From contig JAIEFR010000004.1 in the NCBI GenBank assembly GCA_029066845.1, positions 65,431-129,430 on the forward strand: DNA of 64,000 bases, in the 5' to 3' direction. Every line of letters begins with the position of its first letter. The stretch's first letter is position 1. This document shows, in pieces, positions 8,734 through 17,063 of this stretch. This stretch comes from Clostridia bacterium. GTDB taxonomy: Bacteria > Bacillota > Clostridia > Christensenellales > Borkfalkiaceae. A program made the position numbers and the translations under genes. The notes below the pieces were generated by a model, which saw nothing but the letters and a program-made list of their open reading frames with translations, made no database searches and had not been told where the DNA came from.

Positions 8734-8755
8734 AGCCCGCAAAGGAGTTAAGTTT

Positions 8756-11700
8756 ATGAAAATTAAACGTAAGACTTTTGTAGGGGGAATAATAGCAACG
8801 CTGTGCGCGTGCACTGCGCTAACTTTCGGCGCGGTGTTTAACTCGTCTGCAGCGACGGGTGCCGAAGCACTGGCGGCAGGAGCTAACGACAAAGTAATTC
8901 AGCTTACGCTTGACAGCACTAACCTGGCGCCGGCGGCAGACGCCCAAGGTAAAATGTTCAGCGGAGAAGGTCTTGCACAGCTTTACGACGAAATACTGGG
9001 TACGACGTATGCAAATACGGGTACTTATAATAAAGTGGAAAAGGCTTTAACCGATAGCAGTACCGCAAAGACGTGGACGAGTGTAACGCCTAATTCTCAT
9101 ACGGTAACCGTACCCAACGCAATCACCGCCGATGATATCCGCACCAGAAGCGGACATAACATTCAGGTAAAAATCGGCAAAACCGCGTTTGAGGTGGTTT
9201 ACGTCACGCTCGACAATAGCGGGGAAGTTATCGTCACGCTTTGGCAGGCGGAAAGCACGCAGAAATCTTACTGGGCAGGCGACGCCTCGGGTACTGCCGG
9301 TTCCTCTGTCAACACTAACAGAAATAATAACGCAACTACCCGCCCCGGTAACGTTTACGGCAACAGCTTTATCCGCGCAAAAATGCTTGGACAGGGCGGC
9401 ACCTGGGATGCGTTCTCTGGAGGGGATAAACCCTCTTCCCCGCAAAGTGCGGCTACGGTAGGCGCTTCCACAAGCACGGTTTACGCAGCTTTGTGGAACA
9501 GTATGACCACGGGCAATTTAGCGCAATACATAGATACTCCTTTGCAGGTAAAATATCAGGAAATTCAGTCTTACTCTTTGTACCGCAAAGCAACCGCAAG
9601 CGGCTCGGTTAGCTCGGGTCACGAGACGTCGGGTAAAATGTGGTGGGCGTATACTCTTCCCGGCGACGCGTACGGTGTGCCGTTTGACGAATGGTATGCT
9701 TGTCCTACGAATTACTACTGGAATCCGAACGTAAATACGGCGTACGGCGGCAACGGCTCGAATCCGATTTCCGGTCAGGATCAGTGGAAGAACGATAAAA
9801 TATGGCTTCCTTCTATAACTGAAACGGGACATAACGGCATTGCCGAAGTTGGTTCAACAACGTATATAAGCGGACTCTGGGGTCTGGATAACAATCAGCG
9901 CAGAAACGACAGCGGCTCAACTCCTTCTACAATGACGCAGACGTCGGACTCGACAAGCATTTCCTGGCTACGTTCGGGGCTTGCCAGCAATACGCAGCTG
10001 GCTTATGGACTTGGCGGTAGCGGTGAGAATAGAAGCGCTTATACTTCTTGTACTTTAGCGGTTCGTCCCGCATTGCACTTAAATCTTAAAAGAGCGGCGG
10101 CGGCTTCCGGCACAAGCGGTGCCGATTACGAAACGGTAAATATACCTCAGAGCGGTTCTATCACATATAACGCAAAGGACTACACCAAGCTTTCGGACGT
10201 TGTTGCGCAGGTAAAGACCGAAGTGCAGACGGCAAATCCCAGCGCGGCAGACCCCACGCTTTGGTATGAAGAAGGCTATCACAAGCTTGACGTCGGGACG
10301 GCAAGCAGTCAATATCTTTCGAACAGCGACTCGGCTGTTGCATACAAGGTGGAGTATACCCAGCAGGGCAAAACCACTGCCGAAAGTCCCCAGACCTCGT
10401 TCAAGATAAGGGACGCGGGTACTTATAAAATAACCTGTAAATTGACTGACCCCGCAAAGTACCGCTGGCGTGACCCGTCGGACGGTTCGGTGGACGCGGA
10501 CGGTACTAAGCAGCAGACCTTTAACATAACCGTCAAACAAGCCGAGCTGAAATACACCTGGGCGAACGACTCTTCAATGACGGGTGCAAGCTGGTCAAAG
10601 GATTTCGATAAGTCGTTTATAGACGGCAACCCGGCTACGGGAAACGCGCCGTGGGTATATCTCGATTACACTCTTTTGAACGGTGACTCCGCAAAGGATA
10701 CCGATACGTCGGGCGGTGCAGGCGGCACCGTTGCGGACAATAAATATCCGTATATCGTCTTGAAGTTTGTTGAAAAAGTAAACACCTACGGTGACGCGGA
10801 TATAACTGCGGATAACGTGCGCACGCGCATTACCAACACAAAGGGCACCAATTATCCCAAGGAGGCGCAGACCTACACCGTAACGTTTACAGACAGCAAC
10901 AAGGATACGGGCAACTATAAACTTGTGCCCGACACGGGCGAAAGCGCGTCGCGCGACTATACCATAAATAAAAAGAAGATTACGGCACCCAGCACGCTTG
11001 CCGCACTGGAATATTCGGGCACGGAGCAGTCCTTCAACGTAACGCAGTACGATAGCGGCGTTATGGAATACGGTACGCTTGCAGGCACAACCTTTACGGC
11101 AGCCGCTACGCCTACGGATATGACCGCCGCAACGACCAGCGGACTTGTATTGAAGGCTACAAAGGTAGGAAAGTACAAGGTAGCTTTCAGACCTATCACT
11201 TCCAAAGACAGCAGCAATAACGACGTTATCCGTAACTACGAATGGCAGACCAACGCTACGGGCAGTAACGTGCTCGAAGTGGAGTACGAAATAAAGGCTA
11301 AAACGCTGGAATTCGATTTCGTATCCAGCGCGGACAACGGCACGTTCACAATCAAGACCGACACGACAGGCAAGGTAACGGTAAGCTTTAAAAACGGCAA
11401 GGGACCCGTTGACGACGAGCACGGCAATCCCGAAGCGGTAGAGGCGGAGTTATTCTATTATTATGATACCGACGGCGTGGCAACTGCGGCGGTTAACCCC
11501 GGCGCTACCTGGAACGAAATTTCGTTTGCCGACCTCAAAGATAACCACGGCGTTCATAACACGGGTGACTACACCATAGGCGTACGTTTGAAGAGTGGCG
11601 TTGCGGCAAATGCCAACTACACCATAGACACCACCGCGGCGGCGACGTACACTAAGGGTATCACCATTAACGCGGGTGAGGCAGGTATTGACGACTTGAA

Positions 11701-14539
11701 GCTGACCTACAAGGACAGTACGATGGGTTCAAACGACCCGTTGCAGCCGTTGACAGCAGGCGACTTAAAATACGCGTTAGATTCTAACGGCGACCCCGTA
11801 GCTTACTTTCCGCAGCTCGATTTCGACAACACTATTTTCGAAATGGTGGGAACGCCTACGTATACGCTGGCGGACGGAAGCAATCCTTCGTTTGCGGGTG
11901 GCTTGACCGCTGCGGGCAAAGTGACCGTTACCGTTGGTATACGAATCAAGGCTAACGAACAGGCGACCAATAAAATGCCTGCAAACGGAAGCTATAAGGG
12001 CAGCAAGTTTGCAAGCTACGACAGAATCAGCGACACCGAAGCAACGGTTACTTTCGAGTACACCATCGACAAGATGGAAATCGATACGTCAGTGTTCAAG
12101 CTGCAGTACAGCTACGACCAGAGCAACTGGAAGGACTTTGCTACTGCGGAAAATAAAGTGGAGTTTGCAAGCGCGACTATATACGTGCGCATTGACCCCA
12201 CGAGTTTGGCTCCTGCAAGCGCGGGCATAAGCGTAATGTTCGGCACCAAGCAGTATGCCGAGGGCAAGAACAAAGGGTCTTACACCGCGGGAGCGGATTT
12301 CACGCTTACCAATAATGATAACTTCGCTATTTCGAGCACGACCTACAACTGGGAAATCACCAACAAGCAGATTAACGTTACCAACTGGGTACCGGGCGAT
12401 TTCAAGATTGACGGCGTTGAGCGTATCGGCGAGATTATGGTCATCAACGGTCATAAGGACCTTTACGACAAGGGCGTTATAGAGTACGTTTATACTTGGA
12501 GCGCAATGGACGGCACCAACGGATCGGGTACGGGCGAAACCGAGCTTGCGAAAATATTCGCAGTGGCAAGCCCCACCAACCAGGTTACCGTTACCGCAAC
12601 CGTACAGTTGAAAGCGGGTGTAAGCGGCACTTACGATTTGTCGGGAGCTACGTTAACCTCGCTGCCGTTTGCGGTGGGTGACGCCAAGTCAACTGCTACG
12701 ATAACAAACGCGGGCAGTGCTGAATACGGCAGTGTGAATGAGAGCGCGTTCGGCGTTAAGGTAGAGGCGGACGGCGAAAATCTTCCCGCAACCAACCCGC
12801 TTACGCAGGCGTTGTTGTATGAAGTATATCTGCACGACTATGACGGACTTAGCGTTGACAACGTATCTGGCGACGGCTACGGCTTGCTTTCGAACGTGGA
12901 TTATTCTGCGCTGAATGCAGGCAAGTACGTAATAGAAGTGCGTTTGACTGCCGCGGGTGCGCAGGACTATGCGCCTAAGGGTGCACGCCAGTTGTTCGAA
13001 ATTACTCCAAAGAAAGTTGTAGTGCCTCAGGTCACTAAGGATATAGTATTCAACGGCACATATATCAACCTCGCAGATTATCTGGACAACAACTATAATG
13101 CTGACATAATGAGTATGCTTAGCGGTTACACCAACAAGCTTGCAGGTAGCTATACCGTTACGTTTAAGCTGAACAACACCAATTATATGTGGGTTGAACC
13201 TACAACGGAAGAGCCTCTTTCCAATAAGCTGTTTGCAAAGGCTGTGTTGTTTGCGGACGGAATATCCATAGATAATTCCGCTTTGACGGCAACTCTGAAC
13301 TGGACTATTAACAAGATAGTACTTTCGACTGACGGCTGGAATCTTAACAGCAAGGACGGCGTAAGCCTTAACGCACTGGCGGCATATCAGGAAATGATAA
13401 CCGCAAACGAGCTTGACGTTGCTATCGGATACCGTTATTATGACACGAACGGCAACCTTGTCGAAGAGCCGGTATTAAAGGGCGGCGACAAGTATATTGT
13501 CGAAGCGTATTTAACAGGTGCTGATGCAATCAACTTCGAGTTTGCAGACGGTACGGACGCAATCAAGAGCGTATCCGCACAAAAGGAATATACCGTACCT
13601 CAGAGCGGCTTCGCAAAACTTATGGGCAGCACGGTAGACTTCCTTAAAGCCAACTGGCTATGGCTTGTAATCGCGGCAGTGGCTCTGTTGCTACTCATCT
13701 TACTTATCTGCTTAATTGTTGCGGCAAAGAAGAAAAAGCGCAAGAAGGAAGAACTGGAAGAGCAGCGCAGACTCGAAAAAGAGGAACGCGAGAAGCAGGA
13801 GAGAGAAGAACGCCGTCGCGAGGACCGCGAGGAGCGTATGGCGCGTATGAATCAGCAGCAGCAAATGCCGCAGATGATGATGCCGCAAATGATGCCCCAG
13901 ATGATGCAGATGCCTCAGATGGGCGGACAGTCAATGTCAAACGGCGGAGCTTCGTCCAACGAACTCGCCGAACTCAAAGCCGAGGTATCCGCTCTTAGAG
14001 CCGCGCAGGAATCTATGCGGGCTGAACAGACGGCAAAGGAGCTTGCGGAAATCAAGGCTCTGCACACGGCGGAACAGCAAGTCGCACAGGCAAAGACCGA
14101 TATGCGCGTCGAAAATTTGACGTCGCGTTTGGGCGGAGAACAGCTTATGTCCGGCGGTTTAACCGCTGCAACGCTTGCGGAAATAGTTACTGCGGCAATG
14201 GAAAAAGTGCTGGACAGCAGGGAAAAGCCCGCGGCGCAAACCGCGCCCGCAGCGCCCGAAAGCAATGCGGCGGCACCGGTTGCAACTCAGGTACCTCCCG
14301 ACGCGGTAATGACCACGGTGACTACCACCAAGATAGACACCACCAAGAAGCCCGCGCAGCCCGCACAGGCGACGCAGACAAGCGACCGCGCGGCACCCGC
14401 AGGCAGGACGATAGTGCGTAACTTCGTTGCGCCTATGCCCGTGGATGACGGAAGAGTGTTCGATGTGGGCGGCTTCTACACCCCCGCGGACCCCGTTGAT
14501 TTGGGTGTGAGCGACGAGGAAACGGACAAGAAAGATTAA
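8756..14539 (+). CDS. Giant surface protein 1: DUF6273-like domain, Ig/MBG-like ectodomain, membrane helix, conserved cytoplasmic tail
   Basis: This 1927-residue protein has a signal peptide (about residues 1-35). Next comes an N-terminal domain ending near residue 444 with WLRSGLA...VRPALHLNL, a pattern I associate with DUF6273-type domains. About 1,150 residues of degenerate beta-sandwich repeats follow, of MBG/Ig-like appearance (recurring AGTYKI, AGKYVIEV and GSYTVTF strands before ITPKK-like linkers). A membrane helix lies at about 1632-1658 (NWLWLVIAAVALLLLILLI), then a highly charged Glu/Arg helix, a Met/Gln-rich stretch (about 1705-1725), a coiled coil, and the tail PVDDGRVFDVGGFYTPADP. 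There is no LPxTG motif; anchoring is by the helix. The tail faces the cytoplasm, so a partner inside the cell is likely. RBS AGGAG precedes the ATG. A paralogue is at 38205-43478. Confidence 0.85.
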   Translation: MKIKRKTFVGGIIATLCACTALTFGAVFNSSAATGAEALAAGANDKVIQLTLDSTNLAPAADAQGKMFSGEGLAQLYDEILGTTYANTGTYNKVEKALTDSSTAKTWTSVTPNSHTVTVPNAITADDIRTRSGHNIQVKIGKTAFEVVYVTLDNSGEVIVTLWQAESTQKSYWAGDASGTAGSSVNTNRNNNATTRPGNVYGNSFIRAKMLGQGGTWDAFSGGDKPSSPQSAATVGASTSTVYAALWNSMTTGNLAQYIDTPLQVKYQEIQSYSLYRKATASGSVSSGHETSGKMWWAYTLPGDAYGVPFDEWYACPTNYYWNPNVNTAYGGNGSNPISGQDQWKNDKIWLPSITETGHNGIAEVGSTTYISGLWGLDNNQRRNDSGSTPSTMTQTSDSTSISWLRSGLASNTQLAYGLGGSGENRSAYTSCTLAVRPALHLNLKRAAAASGTSGADYETVNIPQSGSITYNAKDYTKLSDVVAQVKTEVQTANPSAADPTLWYEEGYHKLDVGTASSQYLSNSDSAVAYKVEYTQQGKTTAESPQTSFKIRDAGTYKITCKLTDPAKYRWRDPSDGSVDADGTKQQTFNITVKQAELKYTWANDSSMTGASWSKDFDKSFIDGNPATGNAPWVYLDYTLLNGDSAKDTDTSGGAGGTVADNKYPYIVLKFVEKVNTYGDADITADNVRTRITNTKGTNYPKEAQTYTVTFTDSNKDTGNYKLVPDTGESASRDYTINKKKITAPSTLAALEYSGTEQSFNVTQYDSGVMEYGTLAGTTFTAAATPTDMTAATTSGLVLKATKVGKYKVAFRPITSKDSSNNDVIRNYEWQTNATGSNVLEVEYEIKAKTLEFDFVSSADNGTFTIKTDTTGKVTVSFKNGKGPVDDEHGNPEAVEAELFYYYDTDGVATAAVNPGATWNEISFADLKDNHGVHNTGDYTIGVRLKSGVAANANYTIDTTAAATYTKGITINAGEAGIDDLKLTYKDSTMGSNDPLQPLTAGDLKYALDSNGDPVAYFPQLDFDNTIFEMVGTPTYTLADGSNPSFAGGLTAAGKVTVTVGIRIKANEQATNKMPANGSYKGSKFASYDRISDTEATVTFEYTIDKMEIDTSVFKLQYSYDQSNWKDFATAENKVEFASATIYVRIDPTSLAPASAGISVMFGTKQYAEGKNKGSYTAGADFTLTNNDNFAISSTTYNWEITNKQINVTNWVPGDFKIDGVERIGEIMVINGHKDLYDKGVIEYVYTWSAMDGTNGSGTGETELAKIFAVASPTNQVTVTATVQLKAGVSGTYDLSGATLTSLPFAVGDAKSTATITNAGSAEYGSVNESAFGVKVEADGENLPATNPLTQALLYEVYLHDYDGLSVDNVSGDGYGLLSNVDYSALNAGKYVIEVRLTAAGAQDYAPKGARQLFEITPKKVVVPQVTKDIVFNGTYINLADYLDNNYNADIMSMLSGYTNKLAGSYTVTFKLNNTNYMWVEPTTEEPLSNKLFAKAVLFADGISIDNSALTATLNWTINKIVLSTDGWNLNSKDGVSLNALAAYQEMITANELDVAIGYRYYDTNGNLVEEPVLKGGDKYIVEAYLTGADAINFEFADGTDAIKSVSAQKEYTVPQSGFAKLMGSTVDFLKANWLWLVIAAVALLLLILLICLIVAAKKKKRKKEELEEQRRLEKEEREKQEREERRREDREERMARMNQQQQMPQMMMPQMMPQMMQMPQMGGQSMSNGGASSNELAELKAEVSALRAAQESMRAEQTAKELAEIKALHTAEQQVAQAKTDMRVENLTSRLGGEQLMSGGLTAATLAEIVTAAMEKVLDSREKPAAQTAPAAPESNAAAPVATQVPPDAVMTTVTTTKIDTTKKPAQPAQATQTSDRAAPAGRTIVRNFVAPMPVDDGRVFDVGGFYTPADPVDLGVSDEETDKKD

Positions 14540-14548
14540 AACAAAATA

Positions 14549-14582
14549 AGCCCCGCGGCAACCGCCGCGGGGCTTTCATTTT
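14549..14582. terminator. Bidirectional terminator between giant gene 1 and cwlD
   Basis: A 10-11-bp GC stem (agccccgcggc with gccgcggggct, 14549-14574) with a T-rich run on the plus side and an A-rich run before it, so it can serve both convergent genes. Confidence 0.9.
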
Positions 14583-14588
14583 TCTCAC

Positions 14589-15290
14589 TTATTTATTTGC
14601 AAAATAACTGACCGCGCCTTTGAATATGGCGTAAGCAACGGCGCGCTGATACTCCTCGTCGTTTAAAAGTTCGTCCTCCTGCGCGTTGGATAAAAATCCG
14701 CACTCGACGATTACCGACGGGCTTTCGGTGCATTTAAGCATATAATAGTCGCCGTGCATTGCCTCGTTGGGCTTTACGGTCTGCGGCAGAGCGTTCAGCT
14801 CCTCCTGAATTTTTTTTGCAAGAGCCGTGCCCGACTCGCTGTTTTTATCAAAAAATACGGTGCCGCCGCGCTTGCTGGGCAGAGGGCAGAAATTCTGATG
14901 CACGGAAATGACCATATCCGCGCCGCTGTCCTCGATAATCTGTTTGCGCTTTTTCATATCGCGCATTTTGAAGCCCTTGGAGGTGTCGTCGTAAAGCCCT
15001 GCCTCACTCGTTCTCGTCATAACGCAGTTAAAGCCCGCGCCAGTGAACTGCCCTTTTAAAAGGCGCGCAATCGCAAGGTTTATGTCCGCCTCGTCGGTCT
15101 TTGTCTTGATTCCCTGCACGCCGTTGTCAATGCCGCCGTGCCCCGCGTCGATAACCACCGTGGGCATATTCGGGTTGACGGAGGAGGCGGATTTTGCCGC
15201 CGCGCCGACGCATACGCCCAGTATAACGCCCGCCGCAATAATGACGGTGAGAGCTATTAAAAAACTTTTCTTTACAAATAAGGTTTTCAC
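14589..15290 (-). CDS. cwlD: CwlD-like N-acetylmuramoyl-L-alanine amidase
   Basis: The 233-residue protein begins with one membrane helix (about residues 5-28, SFLIALTVIIAAGVILGV), then an Amidase_3 domain: VVIDAGHGG (Zn His), EADINLA (Zn Glu), SVHQN (Zn His) and VIVECGFLSN (catalytic Glu). CwlD-type enzymes remove stem peptides from spore-cortex peptidoglycan so muramic lactam can form. The frame is open upstream to 15611, but that part runs antisense through mrnC and has no membrane or amidase features. I therefore place the start at GTG 15290, directly before the signal anchor. Identity as CwlD rather than another amidase rests on size and sporulation context. Confidence 0.82.
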   Translation of the reverse strand: MKTLFVKKSFLIALTVIIAAGVILGVCVGAAAKSASSVNPNMPTVVIDAGHGGIDNGVQGIKTKTDEADINLAIARLLKGQFTGAGFNCVMTRTSEAGLYDDTSKGFKMRDMKKRKQIIEDSGADMVISVHQNFCPLPSKRGGTVFFDKNSESGTALAKKIQEELNALPQTVKPNEAMHGDYYMLKCTESPSVIVECGFLSNAQEDELLNDEEYQRAVAYAIFKGAVSYFANK

Positions 15291-15309
15291 GCTATATAGT
15301 ATTGATTTG

Positions 15310-15338
15310 TTGATTTTTTTATACCAAAGTGCTATAAT
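15310..15338 (+). promoter_or_regulatory. Promoter of the mrnC-rlmB-sigH operon
   Basis: TTGATT (15310-15315), 17 bp, TATAAT (15333-15338). The -10 ends only 12 bases before the mrnC ATG, leaving a leader of about six bases and no ribosome site. Confidence 0.75.
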
Positions 15339-15350
15339 CGTATACAAATA

Positions 15351-15755
15351 ATGGATAAGTGTGCCAATTTGTTTGATTTTTTTACAAAGATAAGTAAGGA
15401 GAGCGCAAGGCAGCTCAGCCCCGTAACGCTGGCTTTCGTGGGCGACGCGGTGTATTCGCTGTACGTGCGCGAAAGGGAAGTTCTGCGTTCGGACGACAAA
15501 TTGAACGAGCTGCAAAAACGCACGTCCGCAGCCGTTTCCGCCAAGGGTCAAAGCGAGCTGTTGCTCAGGCTGGAAGGCAAATTCACGACCGAGGAAGAGG
15601 AAATTTTTCACCGCGGACGCAACGCCAAAAAGAGCACCAAAGCCAAGAACGCCTCGGTTATCGACTACAACCGCTCGACGGGGTTCGAAGCGGTGCTCGG
15701 CTTTCTGTATTTAAGCGGACAGTACGACAGAATTTCACAGCTTTTGGAGGAGTGA
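15351..15755 (+). CDS. mrnC: Mini-ribonuclease III
   Basis: The 134-residue protein is an RNase III catalytic domain without a double-stranded-RNA-binding domain. It carries the signature LAFVGDAVYSLYVRE (about residues 26-40) with the acidic metal-binding Asp, then RGRNAKKSTKAKNAS and RSTGFEAVLGFLYLSG, both typical of MrnC. It matures 23S rRNA ends in Firmicutes. Six bases separate it from rlmB, as in the Bacillus cysS-mrnC-rlmB-yacP-sigH cluster; cysS is absent here. The ATG lies very close to the promoter, so the message may be effectively leaderless. Confidence 0.93.
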   Translation: MDKCANLFDFFTKISKESARQLSPVTLAFVGDAVYSLYVREREVLRSDDKLNELQKRTSAAVSAKGQSELLLRLEGKFTTEEEEIFHRGRNAKKSTKAKNASVIDYNRSTGFEAVLGFLYLSGQYDRISQLLEE

Positions 15756-15761
15756 CGGCAA

Positions 15762-16478
15762 ATGAAAACCGAGGGCAGAAACGCCGTTCTGGAGCTTTTG
15801 AAAACGGACAGAACGGTCGAAAAGATATTGCTTGAAAAGAACGCGCAGGGCACTCTGGGCAGAATTTTTGCCGAAGCCAGGGACAAGGGCATACGCGTGC
15901 AGTTCGTTGACAGAAGAGTACTCGACAAGGAAAGCGTAACGGGAAAACACCAGGGCTGTATAGCCTTTTCTTCGGACTATAAATACAGTTCCTTGCAGGA
16001 TATTATGGCTGCAAAGGGCGAAAAGGGCGGTTTTGTTATCCTCTGCGACTGTATAGAGGACGTGCATAACCTCGGCTCTATAATAAGGGTTGCCGAGTGC
16101 GCGGGCGCCGACGGCGTGGTAATCCAGTCAACAAATTCGGCAAGCGTGACAGAGGCGGTAGTGCGCATCTCCGCAGGGGCGGCAAACCACGTAAAGGTGG
16201 CAAAGGTCAATTCCTTGAACCGCGCCGTGGACGAACTCAAAAAGAACGGCTACTGGCTGTACGCGCTGGAAGCCGATGGCGGCGATATTTATTCCGCCGA
16301 CCTCAGCGGCAACGTTGCGCTTGTCATCGGCGGCGAGGACAGCGGAGTTAAAAAGCTCACGCGCGAAAAGTGCGATTTCGTTCTGTCGCTTCCTATGCAG
16401 GGCAAGGTCAACTCGCTCAACGCGTCGGTTGCGCTTGGCATAGCGGCGTACGAAGTTTTAAGGCGCAGGCGCATATAA
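15762..16478 (+). CDS. rlmB: RlmB-like 23S rRNA 2'-O-methyltransferase (SpoU/TrmH family)
   Basis: A 238-residue SPOUT methyltransferase. The N-terminal substrate-binding domain starts with TEGRNAVLELLK. The knotted catalytic domain shows LCDCIEDVHNLGSIIRVAE (motif 1, with N and R), VIGGEDSGVKKL (motif 2) and LPMQGKVNSLNASVALGIA (motif 3). It would methylate the ribose of a conserved guanosine in 23S rRNA (G2251 in E. coli numbering). Its place between mrnC and sigH matches the YacO orthologue of Bacillus. Start ATG has a GGAGG site 15 bases upstream within the mrnC end. Confidence 0.92.
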   Translation: MKTEGRNAVLELLKTDRTVEKILLEKNAQGTLGRIFAEARDKGIRVQFVDRRVLDKESVTGKHQGCIAFSSDYKYSSLQDIMAAKGEKGGFVILCDCIEDVHNLGSIIRVAECAGADGVVIQSTNSASVTEAVVRISAGAANHVKVAKVNSLNRAVDELKKNGYWLYALEADGGDIYSADLSGNVALVIGGEDSGVKKLTREKCDFVLSLPMQGKVNSLNASVALGIAAYEVLRRRRI

Positions 16479-16482
16479 TTAT

Positions 16483-17052
16483 ATGGATAATTTTCAATCC
16501 CGCACGGACTGCGAGCTGGTCGCTCTGTTCCGCGGCGGCGACAAGGGCGCGGGCGAGGAGCTCCTCGGCCGCTATAAAAACACCGTGCTCTCGGTTGCCA
16601 GAAGATTTTTTCTCGTCGGCGGCGACACCGAGGATCTGGTGCAGGAGGGTATGTGCGGACTGTATTCCGCAATAACCTGCTTCGAGGGCGACAGCGGTTT
16701 TCGCAAATACGCCTACGCGTGCATAAAGAACCGCATATGCGACGCGGTTAAAAAATCGGGCAACAAAAAAAATTACGCGCTCAACCGTTTTCTGCCGTTT
16801 TTAGAGGACGGCGAGGGGATGACGGCTTCGGAATTCAGTCCCGAGGAAGCGCTGATCGGCAGCGAAACGGTAAACGAATTTTTCGAGATAATGAAAAAAT
16901 CGCTTTCGGCAATGGAGTACAGGGCGATATGTATGTATATCGAAGGCTCGCCCATTTCGGAAATATCGGTTGCGCTCAACAGAACGTACAAGCAGACGGA
17001 CAACGCATTGATGCGCGCAAAGCATAAACTTCGGCGCGTGCTCAATAAATAA
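16483..17052 (+). CDS. sigH: RNA polymerase sigma-H factor (early sporulation)
   Basis: A 189-residue sigma-70 family protein with region 2 (ELLGRYKNTVLSVARRFFL, then DLVQEGMCGLYSAI and FRKYAYACIKNRICDAVK) and region 4 (LSAMEYRAICMYIEG...ISEISVALNRTYKQTDNALMRAK, split by a short gap). It lacks regions 1 and 3.1, as SigH does. The mrnC-rlmB-sigH order is the Bacillus order with yacP missing, which supports the identity. SigH drives transition-state and early sporulation genes, including spo0A and the spoIIA operon in known species. It is slightly shorter than the Bacillus protein. It is followed 12 bases later by dnaX. Confidence 0.88.
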   Translation: MDNFQSRTDCELVALFRGGDKGAGEELLGRYKNTVLSVARRFFLVGGDTEDLVQEGMCGLYSAITCFEGDSGFRKYAYACIKNRICDAVKKSGNKKNYALNRFLPFLEDGEGMTASEFSPEEALIGSETVNEFFEIMKKSLSAMEYRAICMYIEGSPISEISVALNRTYKQTDNALMRAKHKLRRVLNK

Positions 17053-17063
17053 AAGAGGACATT

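Noticed and set aside
8680..8743. T-box antiterminator
   Set aside because: agggtactatttgcggg is reminiscent of AGGGTGGNACCGCG but lacks the invariant core, and the gene is not a tRNA ligase or amino acid gene.
15291..15611. N-terminal extension of the cwlD reading frame
   Set aside because: It lies antisense to mrnC and lacks any signal or amidase feature; the membrane anchor begins right at GTG 15290.
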